64,000 nt of DNA from contig JAFPWT010000011.1 of assembly GCA_017394865.1 (NCBI GenBank), positions 124,001 through 188,000 on the forward strand, read 5' to 3'. The notes under the pieces were generated by a model. The model did not search any database. It had not been told where the DNA came from and worked only from the letters and a program-made list of their open reading frames with translations. Shown piece after piece: positions 56,506 to 64,000 of the stretch. A program made the translations under genes and the position numbers. Every line of letters begins with the position of its first letter. The stretch's first letter is position 1. The DNA comes from Bacteroidales bacterium (GTDB lineage: Bacteria > Bacteroidota > Bacteroidia > Bacteroidales > F082).

Positions 56506-57132
56506 TTAATATAAATGTATAACATATTTCTCTTCGAAGTATTCTTCCTTGAAGTATTTTGAAACAGGGGTTTTCTTGTAATGCCAATATTTGGAGATGG
56601 CCTTGAACTCTTCTCTGAGGTCGCCGCCTTTAAGGTAGAGGATGCCTCCGGCTTCTTCGTCGCCGCGGATGCGGAGTTTGTTGCCTGCCAGGTTGGCGAT
56701 CTCGGGCAGGGTCATCACGGCGCGGCCGGTGACGATGTCGAACTTCTCCTTGACATCCTCGGCGCGTTTGTGCTCGGCCACCACGTTTTTCAGCCCGATG
56801 GCGTCTTTCACGGCGTTGACCACGTTGATCTTTTTGCCGGTGCCGTCGATGAGGTAAAACTCGGCCTCGGGAAACATAATGGCCAGCGGGATTCCGGGGA
56901 AGCCGCCGCCTGTACCGAGGTCCATCACCTTCATGCCGGGGAGGATGTCGAAGTATTTGGCGATGGCCAGCGAATGCAGCACATGATGCTCGTAGAAATG
57001 CTCCATGTCCTTGCGCGAGATGACATTGATCTTGCTGTTCCAGTCGAGATACAAGTCTTTCAACTGGCTGTATTGATCTTTCTGCGTCTCGGAAAGGTCT
57101 TTGAAATAACTGAAGACGAGTGTTGTGTCCAT
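56506..57132 (-). CDS. rsmG: 16S rRNA (guanine-N7)-methyltransferase RsmG
   Basis: This 208-residue Rossmann-fold enzyme methylates G527 of 16S rRNA. The SAM site is VMDLGTGGGFPGIPLAIMFP, followed by LIDGTGKKINVV and VTGRAVMTLPEI. The N-terminal YLDWNSKINVISRKDMEHF is typical. ATG 57132 is preferred over a TTG at 57144 because a -7 element lies at 57152-57159. It opens a two-gene unit with the M16 peptidase. Confidence 0.93.
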   Translation of the reverse strand: MDTTLVFSYFKDLSETQKDQYSQLKDLYLDWNSKINVISRKDMEHFYEHHVLHSLAIAKYFDILPGMKVMDLGTGGGFPGIPLAIMFPEAEFYLIDGTGKKINVVNAVKDAIGLKNVVAEHKRAEDVKEKFDIVTGRAVMTLPEIANLAGNKLRIRGDEEAGGILYLKGGDLREEFKAISKYWHYKKTPVSKYFKEEYFEEKYVIHLY

Positions 57133-57151
57133 GTGCTTCTCCAAAAACTTA

Positions 57152-57159
57152 CAAAAATA
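57152..57159 (-). promoter_or_regulatory. -7 element (TATTTTTG, minus strand) for rsmG
   Basis: The reverse complement reads TATTTTTG, 19 bases before the ATG at 57132. Confidence 0.6.
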
Positions 57160-57200
57160 GGAAAAAATTGCATACGGCTGACTATTTATGAAAAGTTTTG

Positions 57201-57208
57201 TATCTTTA
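57201..57208 (+). promoter_or_regulatory. -7-like element (TATCTTTA) for the glucosaminidase gene
   Basis: TATCTTTA lies 19 bases before the ATG at 57228, differing from the consensus in the last base. Confidence 0.45.
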
Positions 57209-57227
57209 CACTCTCAATCCTTGCTCA

Positions 57228-58211
57228 ATGAAACGTCATTTCATCTTGTTTTTATTGTTCCTTCCCGTCGCGCTGATGGCGCAGAAAATCACTGTGGAAG
57301 AGTATATTGAAACGTATAAGGATATTGCCATGAAGGAGATGCGGAATCATAAGATACCGGCTTCCATCACGTTGGCCCAGGGTATCCTTGAGTCGGGGGC
57401 AGGCAACAGCAGATTGGCGCGTGAGGCGAAAAACCATTTTGGAATCAAATGCCACAAAGGTTGGACAGGAGATACCTACACCATGGACGACGATGAGAAG
57501 GATGAGTGCTTCCGCAAATACAAGAAGGTGGAGGACTCGTTTCGCGATCATTCGGAATTTTTGACCGGCCGGTCGCGGTATGCCGATTTGTTCAAGCTCG
57601 ACATCATGGACTACGAAGGCTGGGCCAAGGGGCTGAAGGCAGCCGGTTACGCCACCAGTCCCACCTATGCCACTGCGCTGATCAACCGCATCAACATGAA
57701 CAAGTTGTATTTGTACGACCAGTTGGCCATGGGCCTCATCACTGAGAAAGAACTTAAAAAGCGGATGAAGGAAGAGAGCGGTACGCCCATCAAAGGATCG
57801 ACGGAATTGGAGTTGGCCTATTCGCCTAAGGATCGCTCGTCGTTCGAGTTGGTCGACATGACGGCCGACAAGCGTTTCCTATATGAGAACAACGGCGTTC
57901 GTTTTGTGTATGCCAAGGAAGGGGAGACGCCTGAAAGTATCGCCAAGGAGTTTGGTATCAAGCAGAAAAGGCTTTGCGAATATAATCTGATCACACGTCC
58001 TGAAGAGGTGGTGTTCCACTGTGGCGATGTGGTTTATCTGGAGAAGCTGCACAAGCGCAACAGCGACACGAAGCGTTATACCGCTGTCGGTGGCGAAAGT
58101 GTTCGCGACATTGCGTTGCGTTTCGCTGTGCGGCCCGATAAGATCATCAGCCGAAACGACCTAGAGGAGGGAGAGAAACTCAAGCCGGGTCAGGTGATCA
58201 AGCTACGTTAA
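57228..58211 (+). CDS. Exported N-acetylglucosaminidase with LysM domains
   Basis: This 327-residue protein has a signal peptide (ending ALMAQ), a glucosaminidase domain of the FlgJ type (about 25-165; catalytic Glu55 in TLAQGILESGAGNSRLA, then FGIKCHKGW) and two LysM domains (about 225-270 and 282-327) that bind peptidoglycan. It is likely a periplasmic cell wall hydrolase acting in growth or division. The start is chosen from the signal peptide. Confidence 0.9.
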   Translation: MKRHFILFLLFLPVALMAQKITVEEYIETYKDIAMKEMRNHKIPASITLAQGILESGAGNSRLAREAKNHFGIKCHKGWTGDTYTMDDDEKDECFRKYKKVEDSFRDHSEFLTGRSRYADLFKLDIMDYEGWAKGLKAAGYATSPTYATALINRINMNKLYLYDQLAMGLITEKELKKRMKEESGTPIKGSTELELAYSPKDRSSFELVDMTADKRFLYENNGVRFVYAKEGETPESIAKEFGIKQKRLCEYNLITRPEEVVFHCGDVVYLEKLHKRNSDTKRYTAVGGESVRDIALRFAVRPDKIISRNDLEEGEKLKPGQVIKLR

Positions 58212-58251
58212 AATAACAGAGCCGCAGGAATTCCTGCGGCTCTGTTATTTT
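58210..58251 (+). terminator. Perfect 21-bp inverted-repeat terminator
   Basis: AAAATAACAGAGCCGCAGGA and its full complement form a 42-base palindrome with no spacer, starting in the stop codon of the glucosaminidase and ending in a T-run. Confidence 0.92.
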
Positions 58252-58254
58252 GTG

Positions 58255-58312
58255 GAGAGTGGAAAACGGAAAGCGGAAAGAAAAGCTCCATTTTCCGTTT
58301 TCGGTTTTTCGT
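58255..58312. repeat. Purine-rich GGAAAAC-type repeat in inverted pair
   Basis: The left half (58256-58284) has GTGGAAAACGGAAAGCGGAA on the plus strand, the right half (58290-58310) has TTTTCCGTTTTCGGTTTTTC, i.e. purine-rich on the minus strand. Each half is purine-rich in the sense of the gene that ends beside it. Confidence 0.65.
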
Positions 58313-58615
58313 TTATTCCTTACGGCGTTTGGCGACAGCATAGGCTGCTCCAAGACCGATGAGCATGAGGACGCCACCAGCGAGCGGAGCGTCTTCGTTG
58401 GTGGTCAGGCCATGGTCGGGCAGGCCGGGGGTGGTGCTGCGCAGGAGGCCGAAGAGAGTGTTGTCAACCTCTTGATCCTGGTAGAAGCCATACCATGTCA
58501 TGCCAACGGATTCCTCCTCGGGGGTCTCGCCGTAACCGAAGAGACCGCCGCCTTGGGCAAACGAGCAGAGGCTCAGACCGAGAACGATTGTGAATGTTAA
58601 TGCTAGTTTTTTCAT
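58313..58615 (-). CDS. Small exported protein with C-terminal sorting-type tripartite signal
   Basis: This 100-residue protein has a signal peptide (ending CSFAQ) and a C-terminus EDAPLAGGVLMLIGLGAAYA followed by VAKRRKE, i.e. a short PLxGG motif, a membrane helix and a basic end. This tripartite pattern is that of the Bacteroidetes PID-CTERM/PEP-CTERM-like sorting signals. The middle is short (GGGLFGYGETPEEES...). Its ATG overlaps by 4 bases the stop of the 1,224-residue T9SS gene, so the two are co-translated. Confidence 0.7.
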   Translation of the reverse strand: MKKLALTFTIVLGLSLCSFAQGGGLFGYGETPEEESVGMTWYGFYQDQEVDNTLFGLLRSTTPGLPDHGLTTNEDAPLAGGVLMLIGLGAAYAVAKRRKE

Positions 58616-61600
58616 TTTATGACGATTTTTTGTGTTTTCACATTGTTTCCATTGGCCAAACGTAACATGTAGACGCCGGCGGCCATGTTCTCGGTGGAGA
58701 TACGGTTGGCGCCGTTGGTGCTGCTGATCATGCGTCCGGTGACATCGAACAGCTGGACGGTGGTGCTACCGTTGATGCCGTTGAGGATGATTTCACCGTT
58801 GTTGATGAAGGCGAACTGTTCGCTGGCATTGATCTCGTCGTTGCCATTGGTGCTGAACATCAGTTTGAATCTGCTGGCGTAGTCGTTTGCATTGGCCTCG
58901 AAGGTGTAGCTCGGGTTGGCGAGCAGGTCGACGTCGTTGCCAGTCAAATTATCGATAAGATGCAGATAGCCGAACTCAACATTCTCAGTGTTGAAGCTGA
59001 GGGTGTAGGTTCCGCTCTCGGCAGCTTTGAAGTTTACGGGCATTTCGCCTTGTTCTTCGGCGTGGGTTACCGCATAGTCTTTACCGTCAACGGGAACAAA
59101 GACCTTGGTATGATTCGGGTTGAGCTGGAACTTCTCGAGGCCGTTGCATTCGTCGAAACTCAGTATGGCGCGGTCGACGAGTTTGCCGTTTGTGGTGAGG
59201 CTCATATCCAAGCCTTTGGAGCTGACAGTGTGTTTTGCTGCTGAGAAAAATGCATATTGGTCTGCAGCGGAAGATTGGACGAAAATACCTTCGCAAGGCT
59301 TAACCATCTCGTTTCCGTTGGTGGTCACAATCTCGTCGCCGTCGTCGTTCATCTTGTAATAGTACATTTCAGTAGCATAAACGACGTTGCTGCCTTCAAT
59401 GGTTCCTAAATAAACATATGCGTTGTGCGGGAACATGTTGCCCACGAGATTCCATGTTCCAAAAGGCGTAGTAGCATCGTAATTGAGCGTGGTGCCATTA
59501 TAGTATAAATTGGTGTATTGTTTGCGCACTGTTCCTGTAAAGTGCAAGGTGATGTCATCGACATTGGCATAAAGATATCCGATGCCTGCTGTCATATTGA
59601 AGGTGCTTGCTTCGTAGTTTCTCCATTCTTCACTTTGCATGGTTCCATCGAAGCTGTAGAGGTCGTAAGCACCCGAGGCGATGCCGCTGGTTGCAGGATT
59701 GACATTGGAGTTCAACGGATTGGCGATGAAATAATAGTGGTCGTCGTCACCCGAATAGCCTGTGATGTCTTTTTCAACCGTGGCCTGAACGTTGTTATTG
59801 CTATGCAGCTGACCACCGTCCTTGATGGTGATGGAGCCGCCGTCGAGTGTGATGACATCAGCGATGGCGTCATAGTTGGCGGGAATGACGGCATTGGCTT
59901 TGATGACGACGTTGCTGCCATCGGGAGGAACTACGCCAAGATACCAGTTGTTACCATCGTTCCAGTTTCCGTCGGTAATGAAATGGAGCCCCGCATCGGT
60001 GGTGAAATAGGTGCTGACCCAATCGCTCTTGCCTTCGGCACCGCAATTCGAGTGAACCTGGGCAATGTAATACGAATTGGGATCCAGTCCTGTCATTGGG
60101 CATGTGGTTGTGGTGCAAGAGGTTGTTGCCCAACTGATGTTTTCCAAATTCACATTCTCCATATAGGCATTGATGATCCAACCCAAATCGTTATTCTGGC
60201 CTGTTGCCCAGGGACCCCATGTGCTACCGTTAAGATACCATCTGTTGTTGTCGTCGGTACATGTACCGCAGAAGAGGGTGTAAGTGCCTGTTTCAGTGAA
60301 AGTGATCCACAGGTTCTTACCGCTGGTAATAGACACAGGTTCGGCGAGCGTAACCGTTTGTAAGCCGGTAACGGGAACAACAGTTTCGGTGTAAAGCAAG
60401 GTACCGGGGGCATTCTCGCCGCCAGAGTATACTCTAATGATAATGTTGCCACCGGTGTTGTAAGTCAGGTTGTCATAAAACTCAATTTTGGTCAATACAT
60501 TGCCGGTGACTTGGCTAGCTGGATACATTACACCGCGGGTTCTGGTATATACGGTTGTCGAGCCATAGTTTGAAGACGGCGTTACATTGTAAGTGAGCCA
60601 ATCCTGATCCAAAATGCCGTCTTCATAAAGACCATATCTGACATCGTATTGTGCGGCGAGGCCCTCCCAACTTAATGTGGCGCTTTCAGGAGTGATGTCG
60701 CTCACTTCAAGATTGTAGGGCTCCGCGCATGGAGCCGTGGTCTCGAAATCAGTGGTATTCCATTCACTGGTTCCGTTTCCTGCACCGCAATTTGAGCGGA
60801 CTTGAGCCAAGTAATGTGTCTCCTCGGTTAATCCAGTCAGTGAATAGGTGCTTTCCGTGCAAGACCCCGTGGTCCAAGTTACAGCATCGTAATCCATTGT
60901 TTCCATGAGACCGTTGATGATCCAACCCAAATTGTTGTTTTGGCCCGTTGTCCAAGGCCCCCAAACATTACCTGACAAATACCAGCGATTGTCGTCTTCT
61001 GTACATTCGCCCACTCCCAAGGTATATTTGCCATATTCGGTCATCGTAATCCACAGATTTTCCCCTTCAACAATATTCACAGGTTTAGCCAGTGTAACGG
61101 TTTGCAAACCGCTAACTGTGGGAGAGAATTCTTCGGTGTAGAGCAACGTGCCAGGGGCGTTTTCACCACCGCTATAGATGCTGAAGATGGTGTAGCCACC
61201 GGTGTTGTAACTGAGTACCTCATAAAACTCGATTTTGGTCAGGAGGTTGCCTGTGATTTGTGAGGCAGGGTACTTCACGGCTCTTGTCTTAGTGCTTTCA
61301 GTTGAAGATCCATAAACACTACCAGATTGTGTGACATTGTAGGTTAACCATCCTATGGTGGTGCTGCTTGTCGGATACAGACCATACCTGACATCGTAAC
61401 CGCTTGAGGTGCCCGTCCAATTCAACGTGGCAGTGCTTGAAGTGATATTGGATGCTGCCAAAGCGGATGGCATCGTGCAAGGAGCAGTGGTGAAATTCGT
61501 CGTTGTCCATCCGCTTACGCCTTTGCTTGAATTGGAGCGAACTTGAGCCACGTATGTTGTTTCGTCGGATAAGTCGGTCAAAGGGTAGGTGGTTGCAGTG

Positions 61601-62286
61601 CTGGAACCTGTTGTCCAACTCACGGCATCATAACTCACGGTTTCCATGTAGCCATCGATAATCCAACCAAAATTATTGGTTTGACCAGTCGTCCAGATCT
61701 GCCATTGGTTGTTGACGAGTTGCCATCTGTTGTTGCTGTCGGTACAATTTTCACCATAGTAAAGGGTGTAAGTACCATATTCAGTTAGTGTAATCCACAG
61801 GTTTTCTCCACTGACAAGATATACAGGCGTGTTAAGGGTAAATGTCAGCAAACCCGTGGTAGTGGGGTACACCGTCTCAGTGTAGAGAAGCGTTTCGGGG
61901 GCATTGTCGCCACCAGAGTAAACATTGATGGTAACATAACCACCCGTATTGTTATTCACGCGATCATAGAATCTAACTTTGGTCAGGACGTTGCCGGTGA
62001 TTTGTTCTGTAACATACTTGACTCCACGAGTTCTGACGGAAGCAGTGCTTGATCCATAGGCACCCTTATACGATAAATTGTAAGAAAGCCATTCTTGCGA
62101 GGTGCTGCTTGTGGGATAAAGTCCAAATCGTACATCGTAGTTGTCGGCAGAGCCGGTCCAGTTTAGGGTAGCCGTGCTGGAAGTGATGTTTGAAACGGTC
62201 AGATTGGTAGGAGCTTGTTGTGCCTTTATCGTCCACGGCACAAGCATCACCGTGAACAATAGCAATCGGAGTAATGTTTTTTTCAT
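58612..62286 (-). CDS. T9SS-secreted protein with three FN3 domains split by an inserted module
   Basis: This 1,224-residue protein has a signal peptide (ending TIKAQ), three repeat units of about 255 residues (from about 24, 275 and 530) and a C-terminal region with GNWNDGNNWYLGVVPPDGSN, then a T9SS sorting domain (about 1155-1224, ending KTQKIVIK). In each unit an FN3 first half (LTVSNITSSTATLNWTGSAD) is followed by about 170 residues with NVYSGGDNAPETLLYTETV and SGENLWITLTEYG, and then the FN3 second half (DETTYVAQVRSNSS). A related insert occurs in the gene at 23161. The start may also be the ATG at 62289. Confidence 0.82.
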   Translation of the reverse strand: MKKTLLRLLLFTVMLVPWTIKAQQAPTNLTVSNITSSTATLNWTGSADNYDVRFGLYPTSSTSQEWLSYNLSYKGAYGSSTASVRTRGVKYVTEQITGNVLTKVRFYDRVNNNTGGYVTINVYSGGDNAPETLLYTETVYPTTTGLLTFTLNTPVYLVSGENLWITLTEYGTYTLYYGENCTDSNNRWQLVNNQWQIWTTGQTNNFGWIIDGYMETVSYDAVSWTTGSSTATTYPLTDLSDETTYVAQVRSNSSKGVSGWTTTNFTTAPCTMPSALAASNITSSTATLNWTGTSSGYDVRYGLYPTSSTTIGWLTYNVTQSGSVYGSSTESTKTRAVKYPASQITGNLLTKIEFYEVLSYNTGGYTIFSIYSGGENAPGTLLYTEEFSPTVSGLQTVTLAKPVNIVEGENLWITMTEYGKYTLGVGECTEDDNRWYLSGNVWGPWTTGQNNNLGWIINGLMETMDYDAVTWTTGSCTESTYSLTGLTEETHYLAQVRSNCGAGNGTSEWNTTDFETTAPCAEPYNLEVSDITPESATLSWEGLAAQYDVRYGLYEDGILDQDWLTYNVTPSSNYGSTTVYTRTRGVMYPASQVTGNVLTKIEFYDNLTYNTGGNIIIRVYSGGENAPGTLLYTETVVPVTGLQTVTLAEPVSITSGKNLWITFTETGTYTLFCGTCTDDNNRWYLNGSTWGPWATGQNNDLGWIINAYMENVNLENISWATTSCTTTTCPMTGLDPNSYYIAQVHSNCGAEGKSDWVSTYFTTDAGLHFITDGNWNDGNNWYLGVVPPDGSNVVIKANAVIPANYDAIADVITLDGGSITIKDGGQLHSNNNVQATVEKDITGYSGDDDHYYFIANPLNSNVNPATSGIASGAYDLYSFDGTMQSEEWRNYEASTFNMTAGIGYLYANVDDITLHFTGTVRKQYTNLYYNGTTLNYDATTPFGTWNLVGNMFPHNAYVYLGTIEGSNVVYATEMYYYKMNDDGDEIVTTNGNEMVKPCEGIFVQSSAADQYAFFSAAKHTVSSKGLDMSLTTNGKLVDRAILSFDECNGLEKFQLNPNHTKVFVPVDGKDYAVTHAEEQGEMPVNFKAAESGTYTLSFNTENVEFGYLHLIDNLTGNDVDLLANPSYTFEANANDYASRFKLMFSTNGNDEINASEQFAFINNGEIILNGINGSTTVQLFDVTGRMISSTNGANRISTENMAAGVYMLRLANGNNVKTQKIVIK

Positions 62287-62331
62287 CATGACTTTTTTAT
62301 TTAGTTTGTTTAATGATTGATAATCAGACCA

Positions 62332-62362
62332 CAAAGATAATAAAAAAGTAATAAAGCTGCAA
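62332..62362 (-). promoter_or_regulatory. Promoter (TTG, TATCTTTG, minus strand) for the 1,224-residue gene
   Basis: On the minus strand TATCTTTG (62332-62339) is preceded by TTG (62360-62362) with a 20-base spacer; the ATG at 62286 lies 45 bases on. Confidence 0.65.
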
Positions 62363-62392
62363 TTTTGCAGCCTGTTTTTTTAATTCAGGGAA

Positions 62393-64000
62393 TCAAAAAA
62401 CTTCTTTGAGATATTGTCCCGTATAGCTTTCGGGGCACTGTGCCACTTGCTCAGGGGTGCCTTCGCAAACGATGTAGCCGCCGCGGTCGCCGCCTTCAGG
62501 CCCCATGTCGATGACCCAGTCGGCCAACTTGATCACATCCATGTTGTGCTCGATGATGACCACGGTGTTGCCTTTGTCGACGAGTTTGTTCAGCACGTTC
62601 ATCAGCACCTTGATGTCTTCGAAATGCAGTCCAGTGGTGGGTTCGTCCAATACATACAGGGTCTTTCCGGTGTCGCGCTTGGCCAACTCGGTAGCTAGTT
62701 TCACGCGTTGTGCCTCGCCGCCTGAGATGGTGGTGGAAGCCTGACCCAGGGTGAGATACCCCAACCCGACATCTTGCAAGGTCTTGATCTTCTGGATGAT
62801 CGAAGGGATGTTTTCAAAGAACGTCACTGCCTCGTTGATGGTCATGTTGAGCACATCGTTGATCGACTTGCCTTTGTAACGCACCTCCAGGGTCTCACGG
62901 TTGTAACGCTTGCCTTGGCATTCCTCGCACACCACTGACACGTCGGGGAGGAAGTTCATCTCGATGAGCTTCACGCCGGCACCCTTGCAGGCCTCGCAGC
63001 GACCGCCCTTCACGTTAAACGAGAAGCGACCGGCCTTGTAGTTGCGGATCTTGGCCTCGGGCAGCTCGCCGTAGAGCTTTCGGATGTCGTCGAACACCTT
63101 GGTGTAGGTGGCGGGGTTGCTGCGTGGCGTACGTCCGATGGGAGCCTGGTCGATCTGGATGATCTTGTCGATGAGGTTCATTCCCTCAATGCTCTCGTAG
63201 TGGAGCGGTTCCTTCACCGAGCGGTAGAACTTCTTGGTGAGGATAGGGGTGAGGGTCTCGTTGATCAGGGTGGATTTTCCAGATCCGGAAACACCGGTGA
63301 TGCAAGTCATTACGCCTAATGGCAACTTAAAAGTGACGTTTTTCAGGTTGTGGCCGGTGGCGCCGTTGATGACCAGGAATTGGCCATCTCGGGGCGGCCG
63401 TCGGTATATCGGTAAATCGATATTTCGGCGGCCACTCAGGTAATCGCAAGTGATGGAGTGCCCTTGCATGGCCTCTTCCGGAGTGCCTGCAAACACTACT
63501 TCGCCGCCGTGACGGCCTGCGCCGGGGCCGATGTCGACTAGATAATCGGCGTTGAGCATGGTGTCCTTGTCGTGTTCCACTACGATGACGGAATTTCCGA
63601 TGTCGCGCAGTTCCTTGAGCGACTCGATCAGTCGGTGGTTGTCGCGTTGGTGGAGTCCGATGCTGGGTTCATCCAAGATATAAAGCACGCCGGTGAGCTG
63701 CGACCCGATCTGGGTGGCCAGTCGGATGCGCTGGGCCTCACCGCCGGAGAGGGAGGCCGCTGGGCGGTTCAGGTTGAGGTAGTCGATGCCGATATCAAGC
63801 AGGAAATGCACACGTTTGTCGATCTCCCTGAGGATCTCCTTGGCGATTTCGTTCTGGCGTTCGTTGAGTTTCGAAGGGAGTTCCTCTACCCATTGGCAGA
63901 GGCTGTAGATGTCCATCTCGGCGACTTCGGCAATGTTTTTGCCGTCAATCAAAAAGTATTGTGCCTCTTTTTTGAGGCGGGTGCCGTGACACACGGGGCA
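62393..64000 (-). CDS. uvrA: Excinuclease ABC subunit A, C-terminal part
   Basis: The frame is open to the right edge of the window, where it begins [13 protein letters not shown], in the first zinc-binding region. The visible 535 residues hold the signature of the first ATPase domain ([12 protein letters not shown]), the second Walker A ([11 protein letters not shown]), the second zinc module (CEACKGAG and CEECQGKR), the second signature ([12 protein letters not shown]) and Walker B ([12 protein letters not shown]). UvrA finds bulky DNA lesions with UvrB in nucleotide excision repair. The C-terminus is normal; about 400 N-terminal residues lie outside. Confidence 0.96.
   Translation of the reverse strand, partial: CPVCHGTRLKKEAQYFLIDGKNIAEVAEMDIYSLCQWVEELPSKLNERQNEIAKEILREIDKRVHFLLDIGIDYLNLNRPAASLSGGEAQRIRLATQIGSQLTGVLYILDEPSIGLHQRDNHRLIESLKELRDIGNSVIVVEHDKDTMLNADYLVDIGPGAGRHGGEVVFAGTPEEAMQGHSITCDYLSGRRNIDLPIYRRPPRDGQFLVINGATGHNLKNVTFKLPLGVMTCITGVSGSGKSTLINETLTPILTKKFYRSVKEPLHYESIEGMNLIDKIIQIDQAPIGRTPRSNPATYTKVFDDIRKLYGELPEAKIRNYKAGRFSFNVKGGRCEACKGAGVKLIEMNFLPDVSVVCEECQGKRYNRETLEVRYKGKSINDVLNMTINEAVTFFENIPSIIQKIKTLQDVGLGYLTLGQASTTISGGEAQRVKLATELAKRDTGKTLYVLDEPTTGLHFEDIKVLMNVLNKLVDKGNTVVIIEHNMDVIKLADWVIDMGPEGGDRGGYIVCEGTPEQVAQCPESYTGQYLKEVF

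Overview
The window is chromosomal DNA of a Bacteroidetes bacterium, most likely an uncultured gut or rumen Bacteroidales. Four things point there. Seven large secreted proteins carry type IX secretion system (T9SS) C-terminal sorting domains. Genes start downstream of the Bacteroidetes -7 promoter element TAnnTTTG (often TATCTTTG or TATTTTTG). The tmRNA encodes a GENNYAFAA tag, close to the Porphyromonas/Bacteroides type. Many lipoproteins and anaerobic redox proteins (2-oxoacid:ferredoxin oxidoreductase, polyferredoxin, Fe-S aldo/keto reductase) are present. Both ends cut genes: korA at the left edge and uvrA at the right edge.

Layout. 1-3.2 kb: korAB 2-oxoacid:ferredoxin oxidoreductase and a flavin reductase. 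3.2-9.4 kb: a T9SS redoxin protein, tilS carrying an in-frame palindromic insertion, a DsbD-type reductant transporter and an Ntn-hydrolase. 9.4-13.8 kb: a decayed toxin-antitoxin pair, a triple-hairpin element and a minus-strand operon lpxK-punA-lpxH-M20 dipeptidase. 13.8-22.2 kb: Nif3-like and coiled-coil/zinc-ribbon genes, an outer-membrane barrel, a low-complexity lipoprotein, proS, a GIN-domain lipoprotein and a PagL-like deacylase. 22.2-27.2 kb: mazG, a T9SS protein with a duplicated module, and cdsA-psd for phospholipid synthesis. 27.2-31.4 kb: a minus-strand run of MbnP-like, MbnH-like, a TrmH-HAD fusion and an M24 peptidase. 31.5-36.5 kb: a Smr protein, a lipoprotein, a broken ParE-type toxin-antitoxin locus, tRNA-Arg and a Tat-type Fe-S aldo/keto reductase with a membrane polyferredoxin. 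36.5-43.1 kb: T9SS proteins, a sigma-54 activator without an HTH domain, tmRNA, an aspartyl protease/LOG pair and tRNA-Gly. 43.1-48.1 kb: an SPFH/zinc-ribbon pair, tRNA-Val, a cupin, a rhodanese-MBL lipoprotein and another lipoprotein. 48.1-64 kb: tandem T9SS paralogues, an MFS transporter, rsmG-M16 peptidase, a glucosaminidase, a 1,224-residue T9SS protein with a small sorting-signal protein, and uvrA.

Most genes are housekeeping or envelope functions. The unusual content is in small things: palindromic repeats (one inside tilS), a purine-rich repeat sitting at gene 3' ends in a fixed orientation, two decayed toxin-antitoxin loci, and several uncommon domain fusions (TrmH-HAD, rhodanese-MBL, FN3 domains split by an inserted module). 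I see no CRISPR array, prophage, complete insertion sequence, rRNA operon or replication origin. Functional names rest on motif and family recognition by eye; no database search was possible.
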